NCBI GenBank assembly: GCA_943912265.1
Contig: CALTTS010000006.1
Location: 1 to 64,000 of the forward strand
Origin: an uncultured Xanthomonas sp.
Lineage (GTDB): Bacteria; Pseudomonadota; Gammaproteobacteria; Xanthomonadales; Xanthomonadaceae
Length of the DNA: 64,000 nucleotides
Direction: 5' to 3'
Below the pieces are notes generated by a model. That model searched no databases and had not been told where the DNA came from. It saw nothing but the letters and a program-made list of their open reading frames with translations. Of the stretch, positions 51,789-61,926 are shown piece by piece (the stretch's first letter is position 1; each line of letters opens with the position of its first letter). The translations under genes were made by a program, and so were the position numbers.

Positions 51789-53474
51789 ATGAGCGACAAG
51801 CCGCTGACCGACGTAACGTTTTCCTCGTTCGACCTGAACCCGGCGCTGCTGGCCGGGCTGACCGCCGCAGGCTTCACCCGCTGCACCCCGATCCAGGCGC
51901 TGACCCTGCCGGTAGCGCTGGCCGGTCGCGACGTCGCCGGCCAGGCGCAGACCGGCACCGGCAAGACGCTGGCCTTCCTGGTGGCCACGATCAACCGCCT
52001 GCTGACCCGCCCGGCGCTGGCCGAGCGCAAGCCCGAGGACCCGCGCGCGCTGATCCTGGCGCCCACCCGCGAGCTGGCCATCCAGATCCACAAGGACGCG
52101 ATGAAGTTCGCCTCCGACCTGGGCCTGCGCTTCGCCCTGGTCTACGGCGGGGTGGACTACGACAAGCAGCGCGAGCTGCTGCAGCAGGGCGTGGACGTGA
52201 TCATCGCCACCCCGGGCCGGCTGATCGACTACGTCAAGCAGCACAAGGTGGTCAGCCTGCACGCCTGCGAGATCTGCGTGCTCGACGAGGCCGACCGCAT
52301 GTTCGACCTCGGCTTCATCAAGGACATCCGCTTCCTGCTGCGGCGCATGCCCGAGCGCGGCACCCGGCAGACGCTGCTGTTCTCGGCCACCCTCAGCCAC
52401 CGCGTGCTGGAGCTGGCCTACGAGCACATGAACGAGCCGGAGAAGCTGGTCGTCGAAACCGACCACATCACCGCCGACCGTGTGCGCCAGCGCGTGTACT
52501 TCCCGTCCAACGAGGAGAAGATCCCGCTGCTGCTGGGCCTGCTCTCGCGCAGCGAGGGCGCGCGCACGATGGTGTTCGTCAACACCAAGGCGTGGGTGGA
52601 GAAGGTGGCGCGCGCGCTGGACCGGGCCGGCTACCGGGTGGGCGTGCTGTCCGGCGACGTGCCGCAGAAGAAGCGCGAGAGCCTGCTGGCGCGCTTCCAG
52701 AAGGGCCAGCTGGAAGTGCTGGTGGCCACCGACGTGGCCGCGCGCGGCCTGCACATCGACGGCATCAAGTACGTCTACAACTACGACCTGCCGTTCGACG
52801 CCGAGGACTACGTGCACCGCATCGGCCGTACCGCGCGGCTGGGCGAGGAGGGCGACGCGATCAGCTTCGCCTGCGAGCTGTACGCGATGAGCCTGCCGGA
52901 CATCGAGCAGTACATCGACATGAAGATCCCGGTCGAGCCGGTGACCGCCGAGCTGCTGACCGCGCTGCCGCGGCCCGAGCGCCCGGCGCCGGCCGAAGGC
53001 GAGGACGCCGAGGGCGAGAGCATCGGCGAGATCTTCCGCGAAGTGCGCGAGCAGAAGGCCGCCGAAGGCCAGCGCCGCGGCGGCCGCGACGGCAAGGGCG
53101 GCCCGCGTGGCGGGCGGCGCGAATCCGGCGACGGCGAGCGACGTCCGCGCGGCCCGCGCAAGCCGCGCCCGGAACGGGCGGAGCCTGCGGAAGGCGAGGC
53201 GGCGCCCGCCGTCGCCCGTGCCGTCGCACCCGATGCGGTGCCGGCGAATCCCGCCGCCGAGACCGGCGAGCGTGCGCCGCGCAAGCGCCGCCGTCGCCGT
53301 CGCGGGCGTCCGCTCGAGGGCGAGGGCAGCGCCGCGCCGCAGGCGGCCGGGACCGCGCCGCATCCGACCCAGGTGCCGGCGATCAAGGTCGCCGCCCCGG
53401 CCCAGCCCGGCGCCGGCGAATCCTTCCTGTCGCGCCTCGGCCGCAGGCTCAAGTCGCTGGTGTCCGGCGGCTGA
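51789..53474 (+). CDS. rhlB: DEAD-box RNA helicase RhlB
   Basis: An ATP-dependent RNA helicase, a degradosome component in E. coli. The 561 residues include the Q motif [11 protein letters not shown], Walker [36 protein letters not shown] and [12 protein letters not shown]-terminal tail of about 170 residues is rich in Gly, Arg, Glu and Ala ([27 protein letters not shown]), probably an RNA-binding or partner-binding disordered region. The second ATG (51789) matches the E. coli-type N terminus [16 protein letters not shown]; 51786 is the alternative. Confidence 0.94.
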   Translation: MSDKPLTDVTFSSFDLNPALLAGLTAAGFTRCTPIQALTLPVALAGRDVAGQAQTGTGKTLAFLVATINRLLTRPALAERKPEDPRALILAPTRELAIQIHKDAMKFASDLGLRFALVYGGVDYDKQRELLQQGVDVIIATPGRLIDYVKQHKVVSLHACEICVLDEADRMFDLGFIKDIRFLLRRMPERGTRQTLLFSATLSHRVLELAYEHMNEPEKLVVETDHITADRVRQRVYFPSNEEKIPLLLGLLSRSEGARTMVFVNTKAWVEKVARALDRAGYRVGVLSGDVPQKKRESLLARFQKGQLEVLVATDVAARGLHIDGIKYVYNYDLPFDAEDYVHRIGRTARLGEEGDAISFACELYAMSLPDIEQYIDMKIPVEPVTAELLTALPRPERPAPAEGEDAEGESIGEIFREVREQKAAEGQRRGGRDGKGGPRGGRRESGDGERRPRGPRKPRPERAEPAEGEAAPAVARAVAPDAVPANPAAETGERAPRKRRRRRRGRPLEGEGSAAPQAAGTAPHPTQVPAIKVAAPAQPGAGESFLSRLGRRLKSLVSGG

Positions 53475-53492
53475 GCGGGCATCGGCATCCGG

Positions 53493-53498
53493 CATAAT
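53493..53498 (+). promoter_or_regulatory. -10 box (CATAAT) 8 bases before ftsE
   Basis: CATAAT is followed by an 8-base gap and the ftsE ATG at 53507, with no ribosome site. The geometry predicts a near-leaderless ftsE transcript. Confidence 0.4.
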
Positions 53499-53506
53499 CT
53501 GGTGCC

Positions 53507-54193
53507 ATGAGCCTCCTGCGATTCGACAACGTCAGCAAGCTGTACCCCGGCGGCCACGAGGCGCTGACCGACGTCGGCTTCGAGGTCGCCGAGGGCGAGA
53601 TGCTGTTCGTCACCGGCCATTCCGGTGCCGGCAAGAGCACCCTGCTGCGGCTGATCCAGCTGACCGAGCGCCCCAGCCGCGGCGCGGTGGTGTTCGGCGA
53701 GCGCAACCTGCTCAAGGTGCGCGGCGGCCAGGTGGCCCTGCACCGGCGCAGCGTCGGCGTGGTCTACCAGGACCACCGGCTGCTGATGGACCGCAGCATC
53801 GCCGAGAACGTCGCCCTGCCGCTGATCCTGCGCGGCACGCGCCGGGCCGAGATCGGCAAGCGGGTGCGCGCGGCGCTGGAACGGATGGGCCTGGGCCCGC
53901 GCGAGAAGGCGCTGCCCTCGCAGCTGTCGGCCGGCGAGCAGCAGCGCGTGGGCATCGCCCGCGCGATCGTCGCCGAACCGCCGCTGCTGATCGCCGACGA
54001 GCCCACCGGCAACCTCGACCCGACGCTGGCGGCCGAGATCATGGAACTGTTCGCCTCGCTGCCGGCGCGCGGCACCAGCGTGCTGGTGGCCAGCCACGAC
54101 CTGGCGCTGATCAAGCGCATGCGCAGGCGCGTGCTGATCCTCGACCACGGCCGCTTGGCCGACGACATCCGCCCCGAGGACCTGGCCGAATGA
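53507..54193 (+). CDS. ftsE: Cell division ATP-binding protein FtsE
   Basis: ATPase of the FtsEX complex, which signals through EnvC to murein amidases at the division site. The 228 residues include Walker [10 protein letters not shown] (37-45), ABC signature [15 protein letters not shown], Walker [14 protein letters not shown] and the H-loop SHDLAL. ftsX follows with a 4-base overlap. The EnvC-like partner is encoded at 940-2250. Confidence 0.96.
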   Translation: MSLLRFDNVSKLYPGGHEALTDVGFEVAEGEMLFVTGHSGAGKSTLLRLIQLTERPSRGAVVFGERNLLKVRGGQVALHRRSVGVVYQDHRLLMDRSIAENVALPLILRGTRRAEIGKRVRAALERMGLGPREKALPSQLSAGEQQRVGIARAIVAEPPLLIADEPTGNLDPTLAAEIMELFASLPARGTSVLVASHDLALIKRMRRRVLILDHGRLADDIRPEDLAE

Positions 54194-55140
54194 GCCGCAA
54201 GCCTGCCGCCACCGGTCCGGTGCGTGCGCCCTCGCGGCTGGGCGTGTGGCGCGACCACCACCTGCACAGCGTCGCCTTCAGCCTCGGTCGCGCGCTGCGC
54301 AAGCCGTGGGCGACGCTGCTGACCGTGCTGGTGATGGCCCTGGCGCTGGCCCTGCCGCTGGGCCTGTCGGTGGCGCTGGACAACCTGTCGCGGCTGGCCG
54401 GCACGGTGCAGCAGTCGAAGGACATCGACGTGTTCCTCAAGCCCGAGGTCGACGTGGCCGCAGCGCGCGCGCTGGCCGACGCCCTGCGCAGGCGCGGCGA
54501 CGTGGCCGGCATCCTCGTGCGCACCCCGGACGAGGGCCTGGCCGAGCTGCGCGAACGCGGCGGGCTGGCCGAGGCGATCGACGCGCTCGGCGAGAACCCG
54601 CTGCCGAGCCTGCTGGTGGTGACGCCGAAGGGCGATGACGCCCTGCTGGCCACCTCGCTGCAGGGCATGCCGCAGGTGGACCTGGTCCGCCGCGACGCGC
54701 AGTGGCGGCAGCGGCTGGACGGCTGGCTGCGTTTCGGCATGCGGCTGGTGCTGGTGCTGGCGCTGCTGCTCGGCCTCGGCGCCCTGCTGGTGGTCGGCAA
54801 CACCGTGCGCCTGGACATCCAGTCGCGGCGCGAGGAGATCGGCGTGCTGCAGCTGCTGGGGGCGAGCGACGGCTTCATCCGCCGCCCGTTCCTGTACCTG
54901 GGCGCGTGGTACGGGCTGGCCGCCGGCGCGATCGCGCTCGGCCTGCTCGCGGCCTGCGGGCTGGCGCTGCGCGCCCCGCTGGCCGCGCTGTCGGCCAGCT
55001 ACGGCAGCCATTTCGTGCTGTCCGGGCTGGACGTGCCGCGCGCCGCGCTGGTGCTGCTGGGCACCACGGTGCTGGGCTGGCTGGGGGCCGGGCTGGTGAC
55101 CGGGCACTTCCTGCGCCAGACTCGCCCGACGGAGACCTGA
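54190..55140 (+). CDS. ftsX: Cell division protein FtsX
   Basis: The membrane subunit of FtsEX, 316 residues: cytoplasmic N terminus, one helix (LLTVLVMALALALPLGLSV), a periplasmic domain of about 130 residues (KDIDVFLKPEVDVAAARALA onward) that should contact EnvC, then three more helices with the MacB/FtsX-type segment RREEIGVLQLLGAS. It is coupled to ftsE by ATGA. Confidence 0.94.
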   Translation: MSRKPAATGPVRAPSRLGVWRDHHLHSVAFSLGRALRKPWATLLTVLVMALALALPLGLSVALDNLSRLAGTVQQSKDIDVFLKPEVDVAAARALADALRRRGDVAGILVRTPDEGLAELRERGGLAEAIDALGENPLPSLLVVTPKGDDALLATSLQGMPQVDLVRRDAQWRQRLDGWLRFGMRLVLVLALLLGLGALLVVGNTVRLDIQSRREEIGVLQLLGASDGFIRRPFLYLGAWYGLAAGAIALGLLAACGLALRAPLAALSASYGSHFVLSGLDVPRAALVLLGTTVLGWLGAGLVTGHFLRQTRPTET

Positions 55141-55153
55141 GGCGGACACGGAC

Positions 55154-56002
55154 ATGGCCGACAGCAGCCACGAGCTCAAGCACCTGATCAGCGACGCGCC
55201 GCGGGTCATGGTGGTGGACGGTTCGAAACTGGTGCGCAAGCTGATCGCCGACGTGCTGACCCGCGAGCTGCCCGGGGTCGAGGTGCTGGGCTGCCCGACC
55301 ATCGCCGAGGCCCGCGCCGCGCTCGAATCCGGGCCGGTGCATCTGGTGACCACCGCGCTGGCGCTGCCCGACGGCGACGGCATGGACCTGGCGCGCAGCG
55401 TGCGCGAGGCCGCCGGCCAGGCCTACGTGCCGGTGATCGTGGTGTCCGGCGACGTGCAGCAGAACCTGGTGGAGCGGCGCTTCACCGAATACGTCACCGA
55501 CTACTTCGACAAGTCGCTCGGCCACGAGGCGCTGGCCGCGTTCATCCGCGGCTACGTGCAGCCGCAGCCGGTGGCCGATGCCACCGTGCTGTACGTGGAG
55601 GACAGCCGGGTCGTGGCCGAGGCCACCAAGCGCATGCTCGAGCGCCACGGCCTGCACGTGGTGCACGTGCTCACCGCCGAGGACGCCTTCGCCCGGCTCA
55701 CCGCCGAGTCGCTGGGCCGGCTCACGCCGCGCACCGACCTGGTGCTGACCGACGTGACGCTCAAGGGCGAGCTGAGCGGCCGTGACGTGGTGCAGCGCAT
55801 CCGCGTGGATTTCGGCTACGGCAAGCGGCGCATGCCGGTGCTGGTGATGACCGGCGACAGCAACCCGCTCAACCAGTCCGAGTTGCTCAGGGCCGGTGCC
55901 AACGATCTGGTGATCAAGCCGATCGAGGAGCGCCTGCTGGTCACCAAGGTGCTGTTCCAGCTGCGGCTGGCACGGCTGGACGCGCGGCCGGTGGTGCTGT
56001 GA
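55154..56002 (+). CDS. Tandem response-regulator receiver protein
   Basis: A 282-residue cytosolic protein made of two receiver domains and no output domain. REC1 (about 16-135) has only one Asp in the acidic pocket (D22) and an Ala at the usual phospho-Asp position (A68 in [14 protein letters not shown]), while K120 is kept, so it is probably not phosphorylated. REC2 (about 142-278) is complete: E149/D150, D200 in [10 protein letters not shown] and K255 in LVIKPIEE. It lies 13 bp after ftsX and overlaps ung by GTGA. No kinase is nearby; partners are unknown. Confidence 0.85.
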   Translation: MADSSHELKHLISDAPRVMVVDGSKLVRKLIADVLTRELPGVEVLGCPTIAEARAALESGPVHLVTTALALPDGDGMDLARSVREAAGQAYVPVIVVSGDVQQNLVERRFTEYVTDYFDKSLGHEALAAFIRGYVQPQPVADATVLYVEDSRVVAEATKRMLERHGLHVVHVLTAEDAFARLTAESLGRLTPRTDLVLTDVTLKGELSGRDVVQRIRVDFGYGKRRMPVLVMTGDSNPLNQSELLRAGANDLVIKPIEERLLVTKVLFQLRLARLDARPVVL

Positions 56003-56763
56003 CCGATACGGCGGACATGCCCGATGGCGCCGATGTGCTGAAGGTCGTGCTCGAAGCCTCGTGGAAGGCGAAGGTCGGCGACTGGTTGCTGCGGCCGGAG
56101 ATGCGCGCGCTGTCGGCGTTCCTGCGCCAGCGCAAGAAGGCCGGCGCACGGATCTTCCCGCCGGGACGGCGCATTTTCGCGGCCTTCGACGCTACCCCGT
56201 TCGATGAGGTGAAGGTGGTGATCCTCGGCCAGGACCCGTACCACGGGGCCGGCCAGGCGCATGGCCTGTGCTTCTCGGTGCTGCCCGGGGTGCCGGCCCC
56301 GCCGTCGCTGGAAAACATCTTCAAGGAGATCGGCGACGAACTCGGCCTGCCGCGTCCGGAACACGGCTGCCTGCTGCCGTGGGCAAGGCGGGGCGTGCTG
56401 CTGCTGAACTCGGTGCTGACCGTCGAGGAAGGCAAGGCCGGCAGCCATCAGGGCAAGGGCTGGGAAGGCTTCACCGATCACGTGATCGAAACCCTGGCCC
56501 GCGAGCGCGAGGGGCTGGTGTTCCTGCTCTGGGGCAGCTACGCGCAGGCCAAGGGCAAGGTGATCGACGCGCGCCGCCACCGCGTGCTGAAGGCGCCGCA
56601 CCCGTCGCCGCTGTCGGCGCATCGCGGCTTCTTCGGCTGCGGCCATTTCGTCGCCGCCAACGAATACCTGCAGCGCCACGGGCAGGCGCCGATCGACTGG
56701 TCGCTGCCGCCGCGTGCCCGGGTCGAGGCCATGCTGCACGACGGCGGCCCCGGCGCCGGCTGA
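55999..56763 (+). CDS. ung: Uracil-DNA glycosylase
   Basis: Removes uracil from DNA at the start of base-excision repair. The 254 residues include the water-activating motif [18 protein letters not shown] (D79) and the minor-groove loop [17 protein letters not shown]. The start is taken as GTG at 55999, overlapping the previous stop as GTGA; the ATG at 56017 would be a slightly shorter alternative. The length fits family 1 UDG. Confidence 0.95.
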   Translation: MTDTADMPDGADVLKVVLEASWKAKVGDWLLRPEMRALSAFLRQRKKAGARIFPPGRRIFAAFDATPFDEVKVVILGQDPYHGAGQAHGLCFSVLPGVPAPPSLENIFKEIGDELGLPRPEHGCLLPWARRGVLLLNSVLTVEEGKAGSHQGKGWEGFTDHVIETLAREREGLVFLLWGSYAQAKGKVIDARRHRVLKAPHPSPLSAHRGFFGCGHFVAANEYLQRHGQAPIDWSLPPRARVEAMLHDGGPGAG

Positions 56764-56900
56764 GGGCCGGCGTTGCGCCCGCGGTTCAGCTGCCGGCATC
56801 CGGGAGTGCTAGTCTCCCCAAGGCGCAGGCAAGGCCCGGCCGATCGACGGCCCGGCCCGGTCCGGCGCGATCACGAAGTGCGGGAACTTTTCCTGTACCG

Positions 56901-56923
56901 AGCAGTCCAATATCCAGACTGCT
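56901..56923 (+). repeat. Inverted repeat upstream of rpoH
   Basis: AGCAGTC (56901-56907) and GACTGCT (56917-56923) form a perfect 7-bp inverted repeat with a 9-base spacer. It ends 14 bases before the rpoH ATG and 5 bases before the GAGG ribosome site (56929-56932). It could be an operator or, in RNA, a hairpin next to the ribosome site. Confidence 0.55.
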
Positions 56924-56937
56924 AACATGAGGCATCC

Positions 56938-57816
<879 letters not shown>

Positions 57817-57840
57817 AGCCGGTATGCGGCAGTGGATGCG

Positions 57841-57877
57841 GAAAGGCCCGGTCGGATGACCGGGCCTTTCGCGTTTT
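57841..57877. terminator. Terminator between rpoH and ndh
   Basis: A 13-bp perfect stem (GAAAGGCCCGGTC at 57841-57853, GACCGGGCCTTTC at 57858-57870) with a 4-base loop is followed by GCGTTTT. It can serve rpoH and, from the other side, the convergent NADH dehydrogenase gene. Confidence 0.8.
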
Positions 57878-57893
57878 GCGGCGGTGATCAAAC

Positions 57894-59204
57894 TCAGGAG
57901 CCGGGCCGTTCGTGTTCGTCCTGGACCAGCGGCAGCGCTTCGCCGGGGCCGCCGAAGATGATTCGCGCCGCGCGCTGGTAGCTCCAATAGGCCATCGCCC
58001 AGTTGACCAGCACCACGAAACGGTTGCGGAAGCCGATCAGGAAGAACACGTGCGCGGCCAGCCAGAACCACCAGGCCGGCAGCCCGGACAGCTTGAAACG
58101 GCCGATGTGGACGATGGCCGCCATGCGCCCGATGGTGGCCAGGTTGCCCTGGTCGCGGTAACGGAACGGCAGGGCGGCGGCATCGCCGCGCAGGCGCGCG
58201 GCCAGCACCCGGGCCACGTGCTTGCCCATCTGCTTGGCGGCCGGCGCCACGCCGGGCACCGGCCGACCGTCGGCACGGGCCAGTGCGGCCAGATCGCCGG
58301 CGACGAAGATCTCCGGATGGCCGGGCACGCTCAGGTCCGGTTGCACCTGTACCCGCCCGGCGCGGTCCAGCGGCACGCCGAGCGTGTGGCCCAGCGGCGA
58401 GGCCGCCACGCCGGCCGCCCACAATACCGTGCGCGCCGGGACGAAGGTCTCGCCGAGGCGGTAGCCCTCGGCATTGATTTCGCTGACCGGGGTGCCGGTG
58501 ACGACCTCCACGCCGAGTTTTTCGAGTTGTTTGCGGGCCTTGTCGGTGAGGTCCTGCGGGAAGCTGGGCAGCACGCGCGGGCCGGCTTCGATCAGGCGGA
58601 TGCGCGCCTGCCCGGGGTCGATGCGGCGGAACTCGTCGCGCAACGTGTGGCGGGCGATCTCGGCCAGCGTGCCGGCCAGCTCCACGCCGGTGGGGCCGCC
58701 GCCGACGATGGCGAAATCCAGCCAGGCCTGGCGCGCCTGCGGGTCGGCTTCCATCTCGGCGCGCTCGAAGGCCATCAGCAGCCGGCGGCGGATGTTCAGC
58801 GCATTGCCCAGCGTCTTCAGCCCCGGCGCATGGCGCGCCCAGTCGTCGTGGCCGAAATAGGCATGGGTGGCGCCGGTACCGAGCAGCAGCCAGTCGTAGT
58901 CCAGCACGCGGCCGTCGGCCAGATGCAGCTGCCGCCGCGGCGCATCGACCCGCTCGGCTTCGCCCAGCCAGACCTCGACGTTGCGTTGGTGGCGCAGGAT
59001 GTGGCGCAGCGGCGCTGCGATGTCCGGCGAGGACAGGCCGGCGGTGGCCACCTGATATAGCAGCGGCTGGAACAGGTGGTGGTTGCGGCGGTCGATCAGG
59101 GTGATGCGGACGGGCGCATCGCGCAGGGCGCGGATGGCCCACAGGCCGGAAAACCCGCCGCCGACGACGATCAGGTGGGGTAGCTCGGGGGTGTGGGAGG
59201 GCAT
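57894..59204 (-). CDS. Type II NADH dehydrogenase (NDH-2 like)
   Basis: A 436-residue FAD enzyme that oxidises NADH and reduces quinone without pumping protons. FAD motif LIVVGGGFSGLWAIRAL, NADH motif FAIVGGGPTGVELAG, quinone-side FVAGDLAAL and KQMGKHVARVL. A C-terminal hydrophobic part (LPAWWFWLAAHVFFLIGF, then VVLVNWAMAYW) anchors it to the membrane. The ATG at 59204 (MPSHTPELPHLIVVGGG) matches the family. A 200-bp gap without a gene separates it from the regulator gene. Confidence 0.9.
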   Translation of the reverse strand: MPSHTPELPHLIVVGGGFSGLWAIRALRDAPVRITLIDRRNHHLFQPLLYQVATAGLSSPDIAAPLRHILRHQRNVEVWLGEAERVDAPRRQLHLADGRVLDYDWLLLGTGATHAYFGHDDWARHAPGLKTLGNALNIRRRLLMAFERAEMEADPQARQAWLDFAIVGGGPTGVELAGTLAEIARHTLRDEFRRIDPGQARIRLIEAGPRVLPSFPQDLTDKARKQLEKLGVEVVTGTPVSEINAEGYRLGETFVPARTVLWAAGVAASPLGHTLGVPLDRAGRVQVQPDLSVPGHPEIFVAGDLAALARADGRPVPGVAPAAKQMGKHVARVLAARLRGDAAALPFRYRDQGNLATIGRMAAIVHIGRFKLSGLPAWWFWLAAHVFFLIGFRNRFVVLVNWAMAYWSYQRAARIIFGGPGEALPLVQDEHERPGS

Positions 59205-59406
59205 CGAGGTCTCCGCCGGACGGAGCGGGAAGTATCTGACAAACCGGCGGCGGCCCGCCTGCATGACGCGCATTCGGGGGCGCCCGAGTCCGGGGCGGGT
59301 ACCGTAGCGCGCCTACATCCTCTGAGGAGGCTGCTTTCACGACTTGCCCGCATCGCGTGCAGTTCGTGCCGTTTTGCACGTTCCGCTGCGAGTTGCGGTG
59401 CCGGGC

Positions 59407-60015
59407 CTACAGCAGCAGGCCGCGTTCGCGCGCGATTCTGGCCAGATCCATCTCGCTGCGCACGCCGAGTTTTTCCATCAGATTGGCGCGGTGCCGGTAC
59501 AGGGTCTTGTCGCTGATGCCCATTTCCAGAGCCAGAGCCTTGGGTGCATGCCCTGAAAGCAGGCCGGACAGGGTTTCGCGTTCACGCTTGGTCAGTTCAA
59601 CGTGGCGCGTGTCCGGCGTGCGTGCCGCCAGGTCCCGGCTCAGGACCTGGTCGCCACGAAGGGCGACGAGAAGCAGGGAGGCCAGTTCTTCGGGCATTGT
59701 CGCCTTGCTGATGTAGCCTTGGGCGCCCAGCTCGAATGCGCGCAGTATCAAGCCCGGGTCGTCGTGCATGCTCATGATCAGCACGCGTGTAGCCGGGGAC
59801 ACGACATGCAATTGGGGCAACAGACGCAGGCCGCTGTCCCGGTCGAGGCTGAGGTCGAGCAGGGTGAGGTCAGGCTGGTGACGCAGCGCCATCTGCAGTG
59901 CGCTTGCCGCATCGGCCGCCTCGGCCACCACGTTGAACCGGCCATCGCGGGAAATCGTGGCCTTGGTGCCTTCGCGCACCAGAGCATGGTCATCAATCAG
60001 CAGGATGCTGGACAT
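59407..60015 (-). CDS. LuxR/NarL-family response regulator
   Basis: A 202-residue regulator: receiver domain (1-120) with acidic pocket D8-D9, phospho-acceptor D54 in LTLLDLSLD and Lys in GYISKATMPEE; then a LuxR-type helix-turn-helix (LTKRERETLSGLLSGHAPKA, MGISDKTLYRHRANLMEKLG). It is divergent from a histidine kinase 86 bp away and is likely its partner. Targets are unknown. Confidence 0.92.
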   Translation of the reverse strand: MSSILLIDDHALVREGTKATISRDGRFNVVAEAADAASALQMALRHQPDLTLLDLSLDRDSGLRLLPQLHVVSPATRVLIMSMHDDPGLILRAFELGAQGYISKATMPEELASLLLVALRGDQVLSRDLAARTPDTRHVELTKRERETLSGLLSGHAPKALALEMGISDKTLYRHRANLMEKLGVRSEMDLARIARERGLLL

Positions 60016-60101
60016 GCTGTCGATGATATCGATGGATCCGGCATTGGCCCCGCTGAAAAATTCGCGCTTGCCGACCGGAATCTGTTTGTTAGGCTGGCGG
60101 C

Positions 60102-61766
60102 ATGACTCCGCATTCCCGCATCGGCATCGGTGACTGGCCACGCGGTGTGGCCTTGATGGCGGGGTTCCATTTGCTTTACATGGTGCTGCACTACTTGCAG
60201 TTCTATCACTGGAACATCTCCGACGGCGTGTTGTTCGCCGTGCTGTGGGCGAGCGGGCGGCGCTGGTGGCCGTGGCTGTTCGCGGGGACGATCGCGGCAC
60301 GTGTGTCAATGGGCGTTTGGGGCGCACTGGTCAACGGCATCAGCGGGCCGCTGATGGGGCTGTGGACGGGTTGGGCGCAGTTTCTTGTGGGCAGTTGGCC
60401 GGAGCCGTTTCTCGTGGCAACCGGCGTGCTGGCCTTGCACCAATGGGGGACAAGGCCAGGCAGCGTGATCGATGCGCGTGCCATGGTGCGCCTGCATCTT
60501 GCCGCTGCCATCTCGGCACTGGCGGTCGTCGCCAATGATGTGGTGTACGTGGTCAATGATGGCTTCGTCGCCGATGTGAAGCGTGCGGTGATATATGGCG
60601 CGATTCCCTTGGGCGGGCCGGACATGTGGCAAGTGCTGCTGCACTTTTCCATCAAGAATTGCATGGGGTATTTCATCGGCATCATGCTGGTGATGCCGAT
60701 GGCCTGCTGGTGGTTGTCGCCCGGTGAGCGCGGGGATTCACGCCCGATACTGGAGCGATCGCTCGGGCTGGCGCTGCCGGCCGCCATCCTGTTCGTTGCG
60801 ATGGGGGCCTTCGTCACCGGCAGGCAGCTGGCCGAATTGCTTCGGTTGCTACTACTGACGGCAGTGGCGATCACGGCTGTGCGCGATGGCTGGCGCGGCG
60901 CAGCCATCGCGATCCTCGCAGTCAGCGTGGCGGTGGCAATCGACGATCATGTTGCAGTGTCGAGCGCGGATCCGGTGCAGTTGCAGATGTTCATCGCCAT
61001 CACCGGCGCGATGGGGTTGATGTTCGGTGCCGCCGTCGACGAACTGCGGCGTCAGCGCGCAGGTCTCATGCTGGCGCGCGCCGATGCCGCGCGGCTGGCG
61101 AGTGAATTGTCAGCGGCTGCAATCGGCAACTTGCGCGTCGAGGAAGCCGAGCGCAGGCGAATCGCTGGTGAGCTGCACGACGAATTCGGCCAGAACCTGA
61201 CCGTGCTGCAACTGCAATTGCATGTGGCCGGCGAGCGGCTCCGTGGCCATGGTGCCGCAGCCGATGGGTTGGATGGCTTGCAGGACATCGTGGGCGTGAT
61301 GCGCGAGGGGATTTCCCGGGTGATCGAGCGCTTGCGCCCGGTCGCACTGGACGAGCTTGGCTTGTATGGCGCGATCGATCGCAGCGGCCTGCGATGCATG
61401 GCAGAGCGCGCCGGGCTGGACTTCCGCACCCGTATTGAAGGCGACGCACGACTGCTGGTGCAATTGGACGAGGCGCACCGCATCGCCGCATATCGGTTGG
61501 TGCAGGAGGCGGTGAACAACTGTGTGCGCCACGCGCAAGCTACGGCCTGCTGCGTGCGTCTGCGTATCGAACGACGCCGCGCACTGTTGTGGCTGTTCGT
61601 GGATGTCCGCGACAACGGCATTGGCGATGCCGGCGCACTGCGGTGCGGGAACGGCCTGCGCACGATGCACGACCGTGTCACCGCGATGGACGGGCGCCTG
61701 CACTTGGGCAATGCGCGGCCCGGTCTGCGAGTGCATGTCCTGCTGCGGCAATCCTTGCGCGATTGA
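60102..61766 (+). CDS. Membrane sensor histidine kinase (MASE1-like, HisKA_3)
   Basis: A 554-residue kinase. The first 300 residues form about eight membrane helices resembling MASE1 sensor regions. The HisKA_3 domain follows with the phospho-acceptor H359 in RRRIAGELHDEFGQNL. The ATPase has the N box in VQEAVNNCVRHAQ and G box in DVRDNGIGDAG and GLRTMHDRVTAMDG. It diverges from the LuxR-type regulator, forming a two-component pair. The sensed signal is unknown; MASE1 regions often sense membrane or intracellular cues. Confidence 0.9.
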   Translation: MTPHSRIGIGDWPRGVALMAGFHLLYMVLHYLQFYHWNISDGVLFAVLWASGRRWWPWLFAGTIAARVSMGVWGALVNGISGPLMGLWTGWAQFLVGSWPEPFLVATGVLALHQWGTRPGSVIDARAMVRLHLAAAISALAVVANDVVYVVNDGFVADVKRAVIYGAIPLGGPDMWQVLLHFSIKNCMGYFIGIMLVMPMACWWLSPGERGDSRPILERSLGLALPAAILFVAMGAFVTGRQLAELLRLLLLTAVAITAVRDGWRGAAIAILAVSVAVAIDDHVAVSSADPVQLQMFIAITGAMGLMFGAAVDELRRQRAGLMLARADAARLASELSAAAIGNLRVEEAERRRIAGELHDEFGQNLTVLQLQLHVAGERLRGHGAAADGLDGLQDIVGVMREGISRVIERLRPVALDELGLYGAIDRSGLRCMAERAGLDFRTRIEGDARLLVQLDEAHRIAAYRLVQEAVNNCVRHAQATACCVRLRIERRRALLWLFVDVRDNGIGDAGALRCGNGLRTMHDRVTAMDGRLHLGNARPGLRVHVLLRQSLRD

Positions 61767-61926
61767 GAAATTTTCCCGCGAGAATTTTTCGCATTGTCTG
61801 TCGATGCCATGGGCGTGAAATTGACGCATGGCGGGTACGTGCGGGCATCTGGACACGTTTTCGACAGGAAACGTCGGCCGCCGCTGCGTGTATTTAATTT
61901 ATTGCCGAAAATAACGGGAGAGTGAA
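61767..61926. other. AT-rich intergenic stretch at island start
   Basis: Just after the kinase stop (61771-61796) is an imperfect, AT-rich hairpin (GAAATTTTC / GAGAATTTTTC) that may be a weak terminator. Base composition changes here to clearly lower GC. GGGAGAG before 61927 is the ribosome site of the next gene. Confidence 0.4.

Noticed and set aside
53107..55140. Apparent long protein running through ftsE into ftsX
   Set aside because: The portion before 54190 is an alternative frame of rhlB and ftsE; FtsX starts at 54190.
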